From Bacteroides sp. UBA7333 (GTDB taxonomy: Bacteria; Bacteroidota; Bacteroidia; Bacteroidales; Bacteroidaceae), in contig DKPN01000056.1 in assembly GCA_002471195.1 (NCBI GenBank), positions 1 to 20,049 on the forward strand: a DNA stretch of 20,049 bases, given 5' to 3'. The position numbers and the translations under genes are program-made. The notes beneath the pieces were generated by a model. That model was given only the letters and a program-made list of their open reading frames with translations, ran no database searches and was not told the DNA's origin. How positions within the stretch are numbered: the stretch's first letter is position 1; each line of letters begins with the position of its first letter. Below, one piece after another: positions 1 to 5,262 of this stretch.

Positions 1-243
1 AACCGTTTTTAGGGGGTCAATTTCGCCGTGTTTTCCAGTTATACCATACTTCGCAAAAATTTCATTAATACCACGATATACGTGTAATGGAATATTGCGA
101 TAAGCCCTCTTACGTCTTGAGTAATCTGATTTAGACTTACAGTCCAAATAGCTATAAAGTTCTGCATTGATTGCTTTAGCTTCATTAAGAGGCAACATTT
201 CAATGCCTCGAGCAAATGAGTAACGAAAATTAGGTATTGCCAT
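1..243 (-). CDS. N-terminal part of an unrecognised basic protein (runs off the window)
   Basis: An open minus-strand frame begins with ATG at 243 and stays open for 81 codons to the window edge, so only the N-terminus is visible. It starts MAIPNFRYSFARGIEMLPLN and has a Lys/Arg-rich stretch around residues 47-55 (KSKSDYSRRKR region). I do not recognise the family. It is transcribed divergently from the repressor-like gene at 379, with a dyad in the spacer, an arrangement typical of phage or integrative-element control regions. That context suggests an early or regulated accessory gene, but this is inference. The basic, tyrosine-rich composition would fit a nucleic-acid-binding protein, without any motif to prove it. 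Confidence 0.55.
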   Translation of the reverse strand, partial: MAIPNFRYSFARGIEMLPLNEAKAINAELYSYLDCKSKSDYSRRKRAYRNIPLHVYRGINEIFAKYGITGKHGEIDPLKTV

Positions 244-282
244 AATTGAATAAATATTGATTAAAAACATTATCTTTATTGC

Positions 283-299
283 GTGATTATGTTAATCAC
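283..299. promoter_or_regulatory. Perfect dyad, likely operator of the divergent region
   Basis: GTGATTA-TGT-TAATCAC is a perfect 7-bp inverted repeat with a 3-bp spacer, flanked by near-symmetric TGC and GCA. It lies 5 bp downstream of TATCTTTA (271-278), which differs from the Bacteroidota -7 element TAnnTTTG only in its last base, so the dyad would cover the start site of a rightward transcript. It is also about 40 bp upstream of the leftward gene. A repressor bound here could control both. The neighbouring helix-turn-helix protein is the obvious candidate ligand; binding is inferred, not seen. Confidence 0.5.
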
Positions 300-317
300 A
301 TTGCAAATATGCGGTAT

Positions 318-358
318 ATTTTACGTATTTACAAATTATCACGTATTATTTTACGTAA
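318..358. repeat. Three ACGTA-containing words in the repressor leader
   Basis: ATTTTACGTA occurs at 318-327 and again at 348-357, the second inside the palindrome TTACGTAA (351-358). A third copy of the core, CACGTA, sits at 340-345. The copies are spaced 18 and 12 bp apart and lie in the spacer just upstream of the repressor-like start at 379. Repeated short near-palindromes ahead of a repressor gene are a common operator layout, but the words are short and AT-rich, so chance is possible. Confidence 0.3.
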
Positions 359-378
359 CAGTAATGATTTTAACATTT

Positions 379-780
379 ATGAAAGATAGAATCAGACAAC
401 TACAAGAAGCATTAAACCTTTCTGGAAGGAAGTTTAGCGCATCTGTAGGCCAATCTCCAGAATGGTCACGAACTATTAAAAAGACTATTGGCGCAGATGT
501 TTTGGGTAATATTTTACGCATATATCCCCAAGTCAATATTTTTTGGTTGATATATGGAGATGGTGAAATGTTTAAAGAGGAGAATATATCAAACGAATCA
601 ACTACAATAGCAAATAATGATTATCGCTTAATTTGTGACGAACTTCGTCATGACAATAAAGGATTGAGAGAAGAGAATAAAAACTTGCGAGATTTGCTAT
701 TGAAAGAAATGCAAAAGAATCAGGAACTGTTAATTGAAAATACTCAATTGAAACTAAAAAATGGATTATCTAAAAAGTAA
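379..780 (+). CDS. XRE/CI-like helix-turn-helix protein with C-terminal coiled coil
   Basis: A 133-residue protein. Residues 1-65 resemble the short XRE-like DNA-binding domain common in Bacteroidota repressors, ending in the typical WLIYGDGEMFK segment (family members often read WLLTGEGEMLK). Residues 85-130 are rich in Glu, Lys, Asn and Leu with heptad-like spacing (ENKNLRDLL...NQELLIENTQL), indicating a coiled coil for oligomerisation. The frame could begin at 283, but that extension would cover the dyad and adds a hydrophobic stretch foreign to the family, so ATG 379 is preferred. It diverges from the gene at 1-243, as a phage or element repressor would. Probable role: transcriptional repressor of the neighbouring accessory genes (inference). 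Confidence 0.7.
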   Translation: MKDRIRQLQEALNLSGRKFSASVGQSPEWSRTIKKTIGADVLGNILRIYPQVNIFWLIYGDGEMFKEENISNESTTIANNDYRLICDELRHDNKGLREENKNLRDLLLKEMQKNQELLIENTQLKLKNGLSKK

Positions 781-910
781 TACTCTGATAATCTTATTTG
801 TAAAATAATATTTAAATCACTACAAATTGGCAAAAGTCGGACTAATTTCGGACAACTTGAGTCGATAAAGTAGCACTTTTGAAGGCATAAGAGCTTTGAA
901 ATCAGTATAC

Positions 911-950
911 GGATAGGCTCGAATTTTTGCCAAAAAATTCGAGCCTATCC
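911..950. repeat. Perfect 18-bp-stem hairpin
   Basis: The arms 911-928 and 933-950 (GGATAGGCTCGAATTTTT and its complement) are perfectly complementary around a 4-base loop GCCA. On neither strand is the stem followed by a T-run, so it is not a standard intrinsic terminator, and a good terminator follows only 15 bp downstream. It lies in non-coding DNA 130 bp past the repressor-like gene. It could be a processed RNA structure, a protein-binding or recombination site, or a small repeat element. Confidence 0.65.
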
Positions 951-964
951 TCCCGTGCATAGAT

Positions 965-1001
965 AAAAAAGCTGTAAATATTAGATTTGCAGCTTTTTTT
1001 T
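965..1001. terminator. Bidirectional intrinsic terminator
   Basis: The stem AAAAAAGCTGTAAAT pairs with ATTTGCAGCTTTTTT (one G-U wobble) around the loop ATTAG and ends in a run of eight T on the plus strand. The A-run on the left gives a T-run on the minus strand too. It can end transcription of the repressor-like gene from the left and of the pyridoxamine-kinase-like gene from the right. Confidence 0.75.
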
Positions 1002-1163
1002 ATTTTCATTGAATTTATATTCAAACAACAGATCAAACAACTGGTTTCAATAATGAATAATCACACGCAATCAACCATGATTTAAATTTTTAAATCACGA
1101 TTCAAAACATTCTCAAATATCAGCTCAAATATTAAAGTATTCGTTAGATTAAATACCGGAAAA

Positions 1164-2042
1164 CTATATCATTTCATAATTATTGGTTTGAACGGGCATT
1201 GTTAAATTATGCAGTACTTTTTCAAGTAAAATACCATCTCTATTGTCATACTCGTAACCAAAGGTTGCGCGAATGCCTTGCAAGATAAATTGACTTGCTC
1301 GATCAATAGCCACTGGCAAACTATCGCCCTGCAACAATGCACCTGTTAAAACACTGGTAAAAGTATCGCCGGTACCCGGATAATGAGCTGGTAAGTAGGA
1401 GCATGTTATTTTCCAATATTTATTTCCTTCTCGATTGTAAGCATAAATAGATGTTTGTTGTGGATTCTCTATCACCGGAACGCTTGTAACAACAACTATT
1501 TGCGGTCCTTGATTTGACAACTCCAAAAGATACTTTTTCAACTCATCATCTGTTAATTGTGCTTTAAAAGGCATATCCAATAGATAAAACAACTCAGTCA
1601 TATTGGGAGTTATTATATCTGCTTTTCTGATGAGCTGACGCATCTCTTTCACCATTGTCATATCAAAATTGGCATAGAGTTGGGCATTATCTCCCAAAAC
1701 AGGATCGACCACAACCAGCGTATTGTCTAATCGAAAACGATCGATAAAATGGGATACAATATGCACTTGTTGTGGAGAACCGAGATAGCCGGTATAAATG
1801 GAATCAAATTGCACATTCAACTTTTTCCATTCATCGATAATACGTGGCATCTCATCGGTTAAATCCATAAAAGAGAATGATGGGTATTGTGTATGATTTG
1901 ATAATATAGCGGTAGGCAACGGACACACCTGAAAACCCATTGTCGATAGCACAGGGATGACCACAGTTAGCGATACACGTCCAACACCCGATAAATCATG
2001 AACGGCTGCAACTCTTTTTACTCGATTGATTTGTCTTAACAT
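1164..2042 (-). CDS. Pyridoxamine/pyridoxal kinase-like protein (ribokinase superfamily)
   Basis: A 292-residue cytosolic protein of the usual length for the Bacteroidota pyridoxamine kinases (EC 2.7.1.35 type), which phosphorylate vitamin B6 vamers with ATP in the salvage route to pyridoxal 5'-phosphate. Visible marks are HDLSGVGR at residues 15-22, DPVLGD at 113-118, ITPNMTE at 144-150, and the anion-hole/catalytic motif PGTGDTF at 222-228 with Asp226 as the expected general base. The whole reads like PdxY/PdxK rather than a sugar kinase. ATG 2042 is preferred because a perfect -7 element lies 33 bp upstream on the minus strand. It is a single gene facing the DUF454 gene divergently. Specificity for pyridoxal, pyridoxamine or a related pyrimidine cannot be told from sequence alone. 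Confidence 0.85.
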   Translation of the reverse strand: MLRQINRVKRVAAVHDLSGVGRVSLTVVIPVLSTMGFQVCPLPTAILSNHTQYPSFSFMDLTDEMPRIIDEWKKLNVQFDSIYTGYLGSPQQVHIVSHFIDRFRLDNTLVVVDPVLGDNAQLYANFDMTMVKEMRQLIRKADIITPNMTELFYLLDMPFKAQLTDDELKKYLLELSNQGPQIVVVTSVPVIENPQQTSIYAYNREGNKYWKITCSYLPAHYPGTGDTFTSVLTGALLQGDSLPVAIDRASQFILQGIRATFGYEYDNRDGILLEKVLHNLTMPVQTNNYEMI

Positions 2043-2074
2043 GATGATATTTGTCGAAAATATAGATAGAATAA

Positions 2075-2082
2075 CAAAGATA
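2075..2082 (-). promoter_or_regulatory. -7 promoter element of the kinase gene
   Basis: TATCTTTG on the minus strand is an exact match to the Bacteroidota -7 consensus TAnnTTTG, 33 bp before ATG 2042. The surrounding 12 bases CTTTATCTTTGT recur exactly in the promoter of the nucleosidase-like gene (3080-3091). Confidence 0.6.
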
Positions 2083-2128
2083 AAGCTAAATTGATTTCAT
2101 AAAATGCCACAGATAAATCGATTTTCAA

Positions 2129-2136
2129 TAACTTTG
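2129..2136 (+). promoter_or_regulatory. -7 promoter element of the DUF454 gene
   Basis: TAACTTTG matches TAnnTTTG exactly and ends only 4 bp before ATG 2141. A transcript from it would begin at or within a base or two of the start codon, implying a leaderless mRNA. Confidence 0.55.
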
Positions 2137-2140
2137 CGAT

Positions 2141-2503
2141 ATGAGAATATTTTATATCATTCTAGGAACATTATCGCTTGTTTTGGGTATACTGGGCATC
2201 GTTTTACCACTGCTCCCCACAACTCCTTTTTTATTGTTAACTGCTGCATTATACTTAAAAAGTTCTCCCGAATTATATAAATGGCTGATAAATAATAAAT
2301 ATCTAGGATCATATATAAAAAACTACCGCGAAAATAAAGCCATTCCTATTCGTGCAAAAATTATATCACTATTACTGCTATGGAGCACCATCAGCTATTG
2401 TATATTCTGCATTGTTCCTTTTTTATGGGTAAAAATAGTGCTGGCTTTAATTGCAGCAGGAGTTACTTATCATATACTCTCTTTTAAAACATTAAAGAAG
2501 TGA
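2141..2503 (+). CDS. DUF454 (YbaN-like) inner-membrane protein
   Basis: A 120-residue membrane protein. The N-terminus has the family signature ILGTLSLVLGILGIVLPLLP followed by TTPFLLL (about residues 7-33). Hydrophobic segments at about 4-20, 24-40, 72-90 and 95-113 fit four short membrane helices. DUF454/YbaN proteins are widespread small inner-membrane proteins without an established biochemical role, so no function is assigned. The length is normal and the conserved opening begins right at the chosen ATG. Its last 34 bp overlap the end of the convergent nucleosidase-like gene, so transcription from either side enters the other gene. Confidence 0.85.
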   Translation: MRIFYIILGTLSLVLGILGIVLPLLPTTPFLLLTAALYLKSSPELYKWLINNKYLGSYIKNYRENKAIPIRAKIISLLLLWSTISYCIFCIVPFLWVKIVLALIAAGVTYHILSFKTLKK

Positions 2504-3036
2504 CCCAATGCTTTACGTGCATCTTCAAGTTTATCTTCCCAATGTTTCACTGAGTTTTGACCAATAATATCCGATACATATTTTACTGATATAAATGGAA
2601 TTTGTTTGGCGTTGCAAACAAAGGCTTGTGCAAAAGCTTCCATATCGACAACATCGCCCTCAACATGGGTCAATTCAGTCAGAAAACTATCACCGGTATT
2701 GCATGTAGCATGCTCAGTCCAATGCTTGCAAAATCCCTTTTCTTCCAATAATGCCGAACTATCTAATTTGTATTGCAACCCTAGATCAGACAATTTCATC
2801 ATATCGCGATCGATAAAAGTGCGACAAACAAAAACATCTCCCAATTGATGATTCACCGTACCTGCAGTACCCATGTTCACAACAATATCGGGTTCTACCT
2901 GATGAATGGCTTCAGCAAGATGATAAGCTGCTTTCACCTTACCGATACCTGTTCTTACATAATACACTTGTACGTCGGGCCATGTGATTTCTGCGAATTC
3001 GCCTTGAACGGCATAGGTGACTAATATCTTTATCAT
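2470..3036 (-). CDS. MTA/SAH-nucleosidase-like protein (PNP/UDP phosphorylase superfamily)
   Basis: A 188-residue cytosolic protein, shorter than E. coli MTA/SAH nucleosidase (about 230). Superfamily features present are an N-terminal Glu13 (AVQGEF) at the position of the catalytic base region, RTGIGKV at 28-34, NMGTAGT at 54-60, TGDSF at 114-118, VVDMEA at 129-134 with Glu133 expected to bind the ribose hydroxyls, and VSDI at 154-157 with Asp156 as the likely catalytic acid. It probably cleaves a purine nucleoside such as methylthioadenosine or S-adenosylhomocysteine, releasing the base, in methyl-cycle recycling. The exact substrate is uncertain because the chain is short. The 3' end overlaps the convergent DUF454 gene by 34 bp. 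Confidence 0.8.
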   Translation of the reverse strand: MIKILVTYAVQGEFAEITWPDVQVYYVRTGIGKVKAAYHLAEAIHQVEPDIVVNMGTAGTVNHQLGDVFVCRTFIDRDMMKLSDLGLQYKLDSSALLEEKGFCKHWTEHATCNTGDSFLTELTHVEGDVVDMEAFAQAFVCNAKQIPFISVKYVSDIIGQNSVKHWEDKLEDARKALGHFFNVLKESI

Positions 3037-3054
3037 AATCTATAATTTTAAAAT

Positions 3055-3098
3055 AAAAACTCTTTATAATTGATTCTATACAAAGATAAAGAGTTTTT
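3055..3098. terminator. Terminator-like hairpin ending the regulator operon
   Basis: AAAAACTCTTTA (3055-3066) and TAAAGAGTTTTT (3087-3098) are perfect 12-bp arms around a 20-base loop. On the minus strand the stem ends in a short T-run, 20 bp past the stop of the winged-helix gene. The nucleosidase promoter lies inside the loop and inner arm. Confidence 0.6.
3081..3088 (-). promoter_or_regulatory. -7 promoter element of the nucleosidase-like gene
   Basis: TATCTTTG on the minus strand matches the consensus exactly, 44 bp before ATG 3036. It sits inside the hairpin at 3055-3098, so the site that ends one transcript contains the start of the next. Confidence 0.55.
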
Positions 3099-3119
3099 AG
3101 AATAAGAAAGATGCACGGC

Positions 3120-3404
3120 CTATTTTATAATATAACTTTTTATGGCTTCGACATATTCTTCGAAAGCAGCGACACCCGTTTGAGTTATTTTGCATAGAGT
3201 GCATGGCATTTTGCCTCTAAACGTTTTTTTAACGTCAATATAATTGGCCTTCTGCAGCTTATCAATTTGAACACTTAAATTTCCGGCTGTAGCTCCTGTT
3301 TGTTGTTTAATATACACAAAATCGGCCTCTTCGACAGAGATCAACAGTGACATTACCGCCAAGCGAAGTTCAGAATGCAAAAGTGGATTTAATTCCTTAA
3401 ACAT
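3120..3404 (-). CDS. Winged-helix transcriptional regulator (HTH_34/MarR-like)
   Basis: A 94-residue single-domain DNA-binding protein. It opens with LNPLLHSELRLAVMSLL, has the recognition region TGATAGNLSVQIDKLQKANYI (split at about residues 36-56) and a wing at about 57-75, matching the small winged-helix proteins that Bacteroidota pair with membrane proteins. The wing carries a Cys-x-x-Cys (Cys68, Cys71) where relatives usually have uncharged or aromatic residues, so redox or metal sensing is conceivable but unproven. It is the second gene of an operon, 15 bp after the membrane-protein stop, and ends at the 3055-3098 hairpin. The palindrome at the operon's start site (4070-4079) is a possible binding site, implying autoregulation. 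Confidence 0.8.
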   Translation of the reverse strand: MFKELNPLLHSELRLAVMSLLISVEEADFVYIKQQTGATAGNLSVQIDKLQKANYIDVKKTFRGKMPCTLCKITQTGVAAFEEYVEAIKSYIIK

Positions 3405-3419
3405 GATATACGTATTATT

Positions 3420-4034
3420 TTATTGACTTATCTGGGGCTTGATACTAAAGTCATGATCACCCGATTCGTGATTGGCCATATGACCGGGTATAATCATTGA
3501 AACAACAAAGATACTAGCAAATATCAAAATAGAGAAAGCATCTGCCATATAAACGAGACAGAAAAAAGAGATGATTACCCCTAAAATGCCCGATATAATG
3601 TAAGGTTTATAATTGATGACGCAACCTGTTAAAACAATGCCTGCCGACATCAATATCCCTATTATAAATAAAATAGGCATCTGATGAAATAAAAACGCTG
3701 CGATGGATATAACACCTGCCAACACACCAAATACCATCCATATATAATTGATGACGCGGTCTAGAAACGTTTTCACTAAAACCGGCTGCTCACGCTTGTT
3801 GAGTATATACATCCCTACCCCACCGATTATCGGAATGAAGAACCAACCAAACATTATCGCATTTGTTTTTAAAAACAAGATACCAATATATATCAGTATA
3901 GAAGTCACAACGGTGGCATATCCCCAAATCAATGTTGGCCCACCCGCATTGCTTTTCACATTACGTTTAGAGTTTTGAATCATTTGAGAGATCAGCTCTA
4001 AGCTTTCTTTCTCGGTCATTAACTTTTTATCCAT
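3420..4034 (-). CDS. Six-helix integral membrane protein of unknown function
   Basis: A 204-residue protein with a short soluble N-terminus (residues 1-32, rich in Glu, Ser and Lys) and six hydrophobic segments at about 34-55, 60-78, 97-116, 119-140, 144-163 and 165-184, ending in a polar tail. No transporter or enzyme motif is visible and I do not recognise a named family. It is the first gene of a two-gene operon with a winged-helix regulator, 15 bp apart. Such small regulator plus membrane-protein pairs are common in Bacteroidota, and the pairing suggests that the regulator controls this protein's amount. A -7 element lies 50 bp upstream. ATG 4034 is the only start that keeps the N-terminal segment after the promoter. 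Confidence 0.75.
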   Translation of the reverse strand: MDKKLMTEKESLELISQMIQNSKRNVKSNAGGPTLIWGYATVVTSILIYIGILFLKTNAIMFGWFFIPIIGGVGMYILNKREQPVLVKTFLDRVINYIWMVFGVLAGVISIAAFLFHQMPILFIIGILMSAGIVLTGCVINYKPYIISGILGVIISFFCLVYMADAFSILIFASIFVVSMIIPGHMANHESGDHDFSIKPQISQ

Positions 4035-4069
4035 TTCAAATAGAGTTTAAATTGTAATTAATCAAATTA

Positions 4070-4079
4070 GATTCGAATC
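4070..4079. promoter_or_regulatory. Palindrome at the membrane-protein operon start site
   Basis: GATTCGAATC is a perfect 10-bp palindrome 5 bp downstream of the -7 element at 4085-4092 (minus strand), so it covers the expected transcription start. It is the natural candidate operator for the winged-helix protein of the same operon, but a 10-bp palindrome alone is modest evidence. Confidence 0.35.
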
Positions 4080-4084
4080 GTTTG

Positions 4085-4092
4085 CAAATATA
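4085..4092 (-). promoter_or_regulatory. -7 promoter element of the membrane-protein operon
   Basis: TATATTTG on the minus strand matches TAnnTTTG, 50 bp before ATG 4034. Confidence 0.5.
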
Positions 4093-4245
4093 TATGGTTT
4101 ATTTTATAAACTACATTATTTAATAGATTATTTTACAAAAAACTCGCATTTAACTTTTCAAATAGCCTACCCTAGCAAATCAAGGCATTATTGAAAGCAT
4201 CACAAAAAACACAATTTAAATCCCTATATACAAATATATTACTAT

Positions 4246-4477
4246 ATAAAACCAAATATCAATCACCAATGCATGCCCATGTTTATACATACTACATGGG
4301 CATGCAAAACCCTTAAACACCCCCATATAATAGATCCCAACACCCCGGTGTCAATCCTATTATCGTTCATATATAAACATAGCAACTGAGGCGCAATGAG
4401 CAACACCCTAACAATCATTATTCGCCCAAATGCAGTTATAGACCGAATGCGCTGAAACAATTTATAAGACGTTTTAT
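4246..4477. ncRNA. Candidate structured RNA in the divergent spacer (strand unknown)
   Basis: This 512-bp spacer (4035-4546) between divergent operons has no credible gene, yet its middle is richer in G+C than its flanks and holds three consecutive hairpins. These are a perfect 13-bp stem (4270-4282 with 4294-4306, 11-base loop), a stem of nine pairs plus a bulge capped by ACACC/GGTGT (4327-4363), and an interrupted stem AACTG-GGCG-AATGA pairing with TCATT-CGCC-CAGTT (4384-4437). ATAAAAC (4246-4252) and GTTTTAT (4471-4477) could close the whole. Because the flanking genes point away from each other, the hairpins cannot be terminators of those genes. No exact TAnnTTTG promoter is seen on either strand close by, which lowers confidence. 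A 6S-type RNA was considered because gammaproteobacterial ssrS adjoins zapA, but successive hairpins do not look like one long 6S stem. Confidence 0.3.
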
Positions 4478-4518
4478 GTTTTTATTGCAAAATGTTTTTA
4501 TTATCTCAGATATAATTG

Positions 4519-4526
4519 TATTTTTG
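4519..4526 (+). promoter_or_regulatory. -7 promoter element of the zapA operon
   Basis: TATTTTTG matches TAnnTTTG and would start a transcript near 4530, about 16 bases before ATG 4547. This rules out an in-frame GTG at 4526, which overlaps the element. Confidence 0.55.
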
Positions 4527-4546
4527 TGTACATTTTTTGCTGTAGT

Positions 4547-4840
4547 ATGACAATCGAGGAAAAAGAGCAACTAAGTAATTTTGAAGCAAGGCTTAGGCAC
4601 ATGTTTTATATGTATGACGAATTAAAACAGAGAAATGTCGAGCTCAAAAGACTTCTTGAAAATGAAATTCAGGAGAAAGTAAAATTACAATCTCAAATGA
4701 ATCAGTTGGAAAACGATTACAAAAACTTAAAAACAGCTACAACATTAAATATGAACAGCGGTGATGTGAAAGAAACAAAACTGCGAATTGATTCATTAGT
4801 GCGTGAAATCGATAAATGCATCGCTCAATTAAATGAATAA
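4547..4840 (+). CDS. Small coiled-coil protein upstream of zapA
   Basis: A 97-residue, highly charged, soluble protein without signal or membrane segment. Residues 5-65 are almost continuously helical with heptad-like Leu spacing (ELKQRNVELKRLLENEI onward), and a second helix at about 75-96 contains the conserved-looking segment RIDSLVREIDKCIAQLNE. It lies 16 bp before zapA and in the same operon. Length, coiled coil and position invite comparison with ZapB, the coiled-coil partner of ZapA in E. coli, but I see no ZapB signature. The safe reading is a conserved hypothetical that may act with ZapA at the division ring. Confidence 0.7.
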   Translation: MTIEEKEQLSNFEARLRHMFYMYDELKQRNVELKRLLENEIQEKVKLQSQMNQLENDYKNLKTATTLNMNSGDVKETKLRIDSLVREIDKCIAQLNE

Positions 4841-4856
4841 TAAAAGCAGATGATGT

Positions 4857-5150
4857 ATGAACGATAAGATAAAAATTAACTTGCCCATTGCAGACTCATT
4901 CTATCCTCTCACCATAGAACGTGATGAAGAAGAATTAGTAAGAAAAGCTGCAAAACAAGTAAATCTTAGGCTAAATGCTTATAGAGAACATTTTCAGAAC
5001 CTCTCGACAGATAAATTATTGGCTATGGTAGCCTATCAATTTGCCCATGAGAATTTGAAGTTAATGGAACGTAACGATACAGAGCCTTATAAAAATAAGA
5101 TTGACGAATTGACGAAAATGTTGGAAGATTTTTTCGGTAACAACGATTAA
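4857..5150 (+). CDS. zapA: Cell division protein ZapA
   Basis: A 97-residue protein of the usual short ZapA length. The N-terminal domain has the family pattern of a beta strand KIKINLPIADSFYPLTI, then EELVRKAAKQVNLRLNAY, then TDKLLAMVAYQFAHENLKL (about residues 50-70), followed by a C-terminal coiled coil. ZapA binds and cross-links FtsZ protofilaments at mid-cell. The start ATG 4857 follows the coiled-coil gene by 16 bp. A strong hairpin (5185-5240) separates it from rny. Confidence is high from the pattern and from the gene order zapA-rny, which recurs in Bacteroidales as far as I know. Confidence 0.9.
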   Translation: MNDKIKINLPIADSFYPLTIERDEEELVRKAAKQVNLRLNAYREHFQNLSTDKLLAMVAYQFAHENLKLMERNDTEPYKNKIDELTKMLEDFFGNND

Positions 5151-5184
5151 AAACATGTTTCGCAATACAATACAGAAAACACTC

Positions 5185-5240
5185 ACGCACTGCAAATGAT
5201 ACAAATTTTATTGATTTGTATTATAGGCAGTGCGTTTTTA
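5185..5240 (+). terminator. Two-tier terminator hairpin between zapA and rny
   Basis: Outer arms ACGCACTGC (5185-5193) and GCAGTGCGT (5227-5235) enclose a symmetric internal loop and an inner stem ATACAAAT/ATTTGTAT with a 7-base loop, followed by a short T-run. It lies 23 bp before the rny start. It may end most zapA transcripts, act as an attenuator, or be an RNase processing site controlling RNase Y level. Confidence 0.75.
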
Positions 5241-5262
5241 TTTATAATTAAATTAACTAACA

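Larger units (their letters stand above)
781..1163. other. Non-coding spacer between convergent genes
   Basis: No credible ORF or tRNA is visible in this 383-bp stretch. It holds a long hairpin (911-950), an intrinsic terminator (965-1001) and a small palindrome (1078-1097, TGATTTAAA arms with a 2-bp centre). The rest is AT-rich with no motif I recognise. It separates the accessory-looking left end from the pyridoxamine-kinase-like gene. Confidence 0.6.

Noticed and set aside
283..378. N-terminal extension of the repressor-like gene with a hydrophobic stretch
   Set aside because: It covers the dyad and the ACGTA words, and the XRE-like domain starts naturally at ATG 379.
933..959. tRNA 3'-end-like sequence (TTCGAGCCTATCC, then TCCCGTGCA)
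   Set aside because: No matching acceptor, D- or anticodon arms are present upstream; kept only as a weak hint of an attachment site.
4263..4460. A 65-codon minus-strand frame through the divergent spacer
   Set aside because: It runs through all three hairpins, has no promoter or familiar motif, and its composition looks like translated stem sequence; structure explains the region better.
4246..4477. Calling the spacer a 6S RNA outright
   Set aside because: 6S RNA folds into one long interrupted stem with a central bubble; here separate consecutive hairpins dominate and no promoter is seen.
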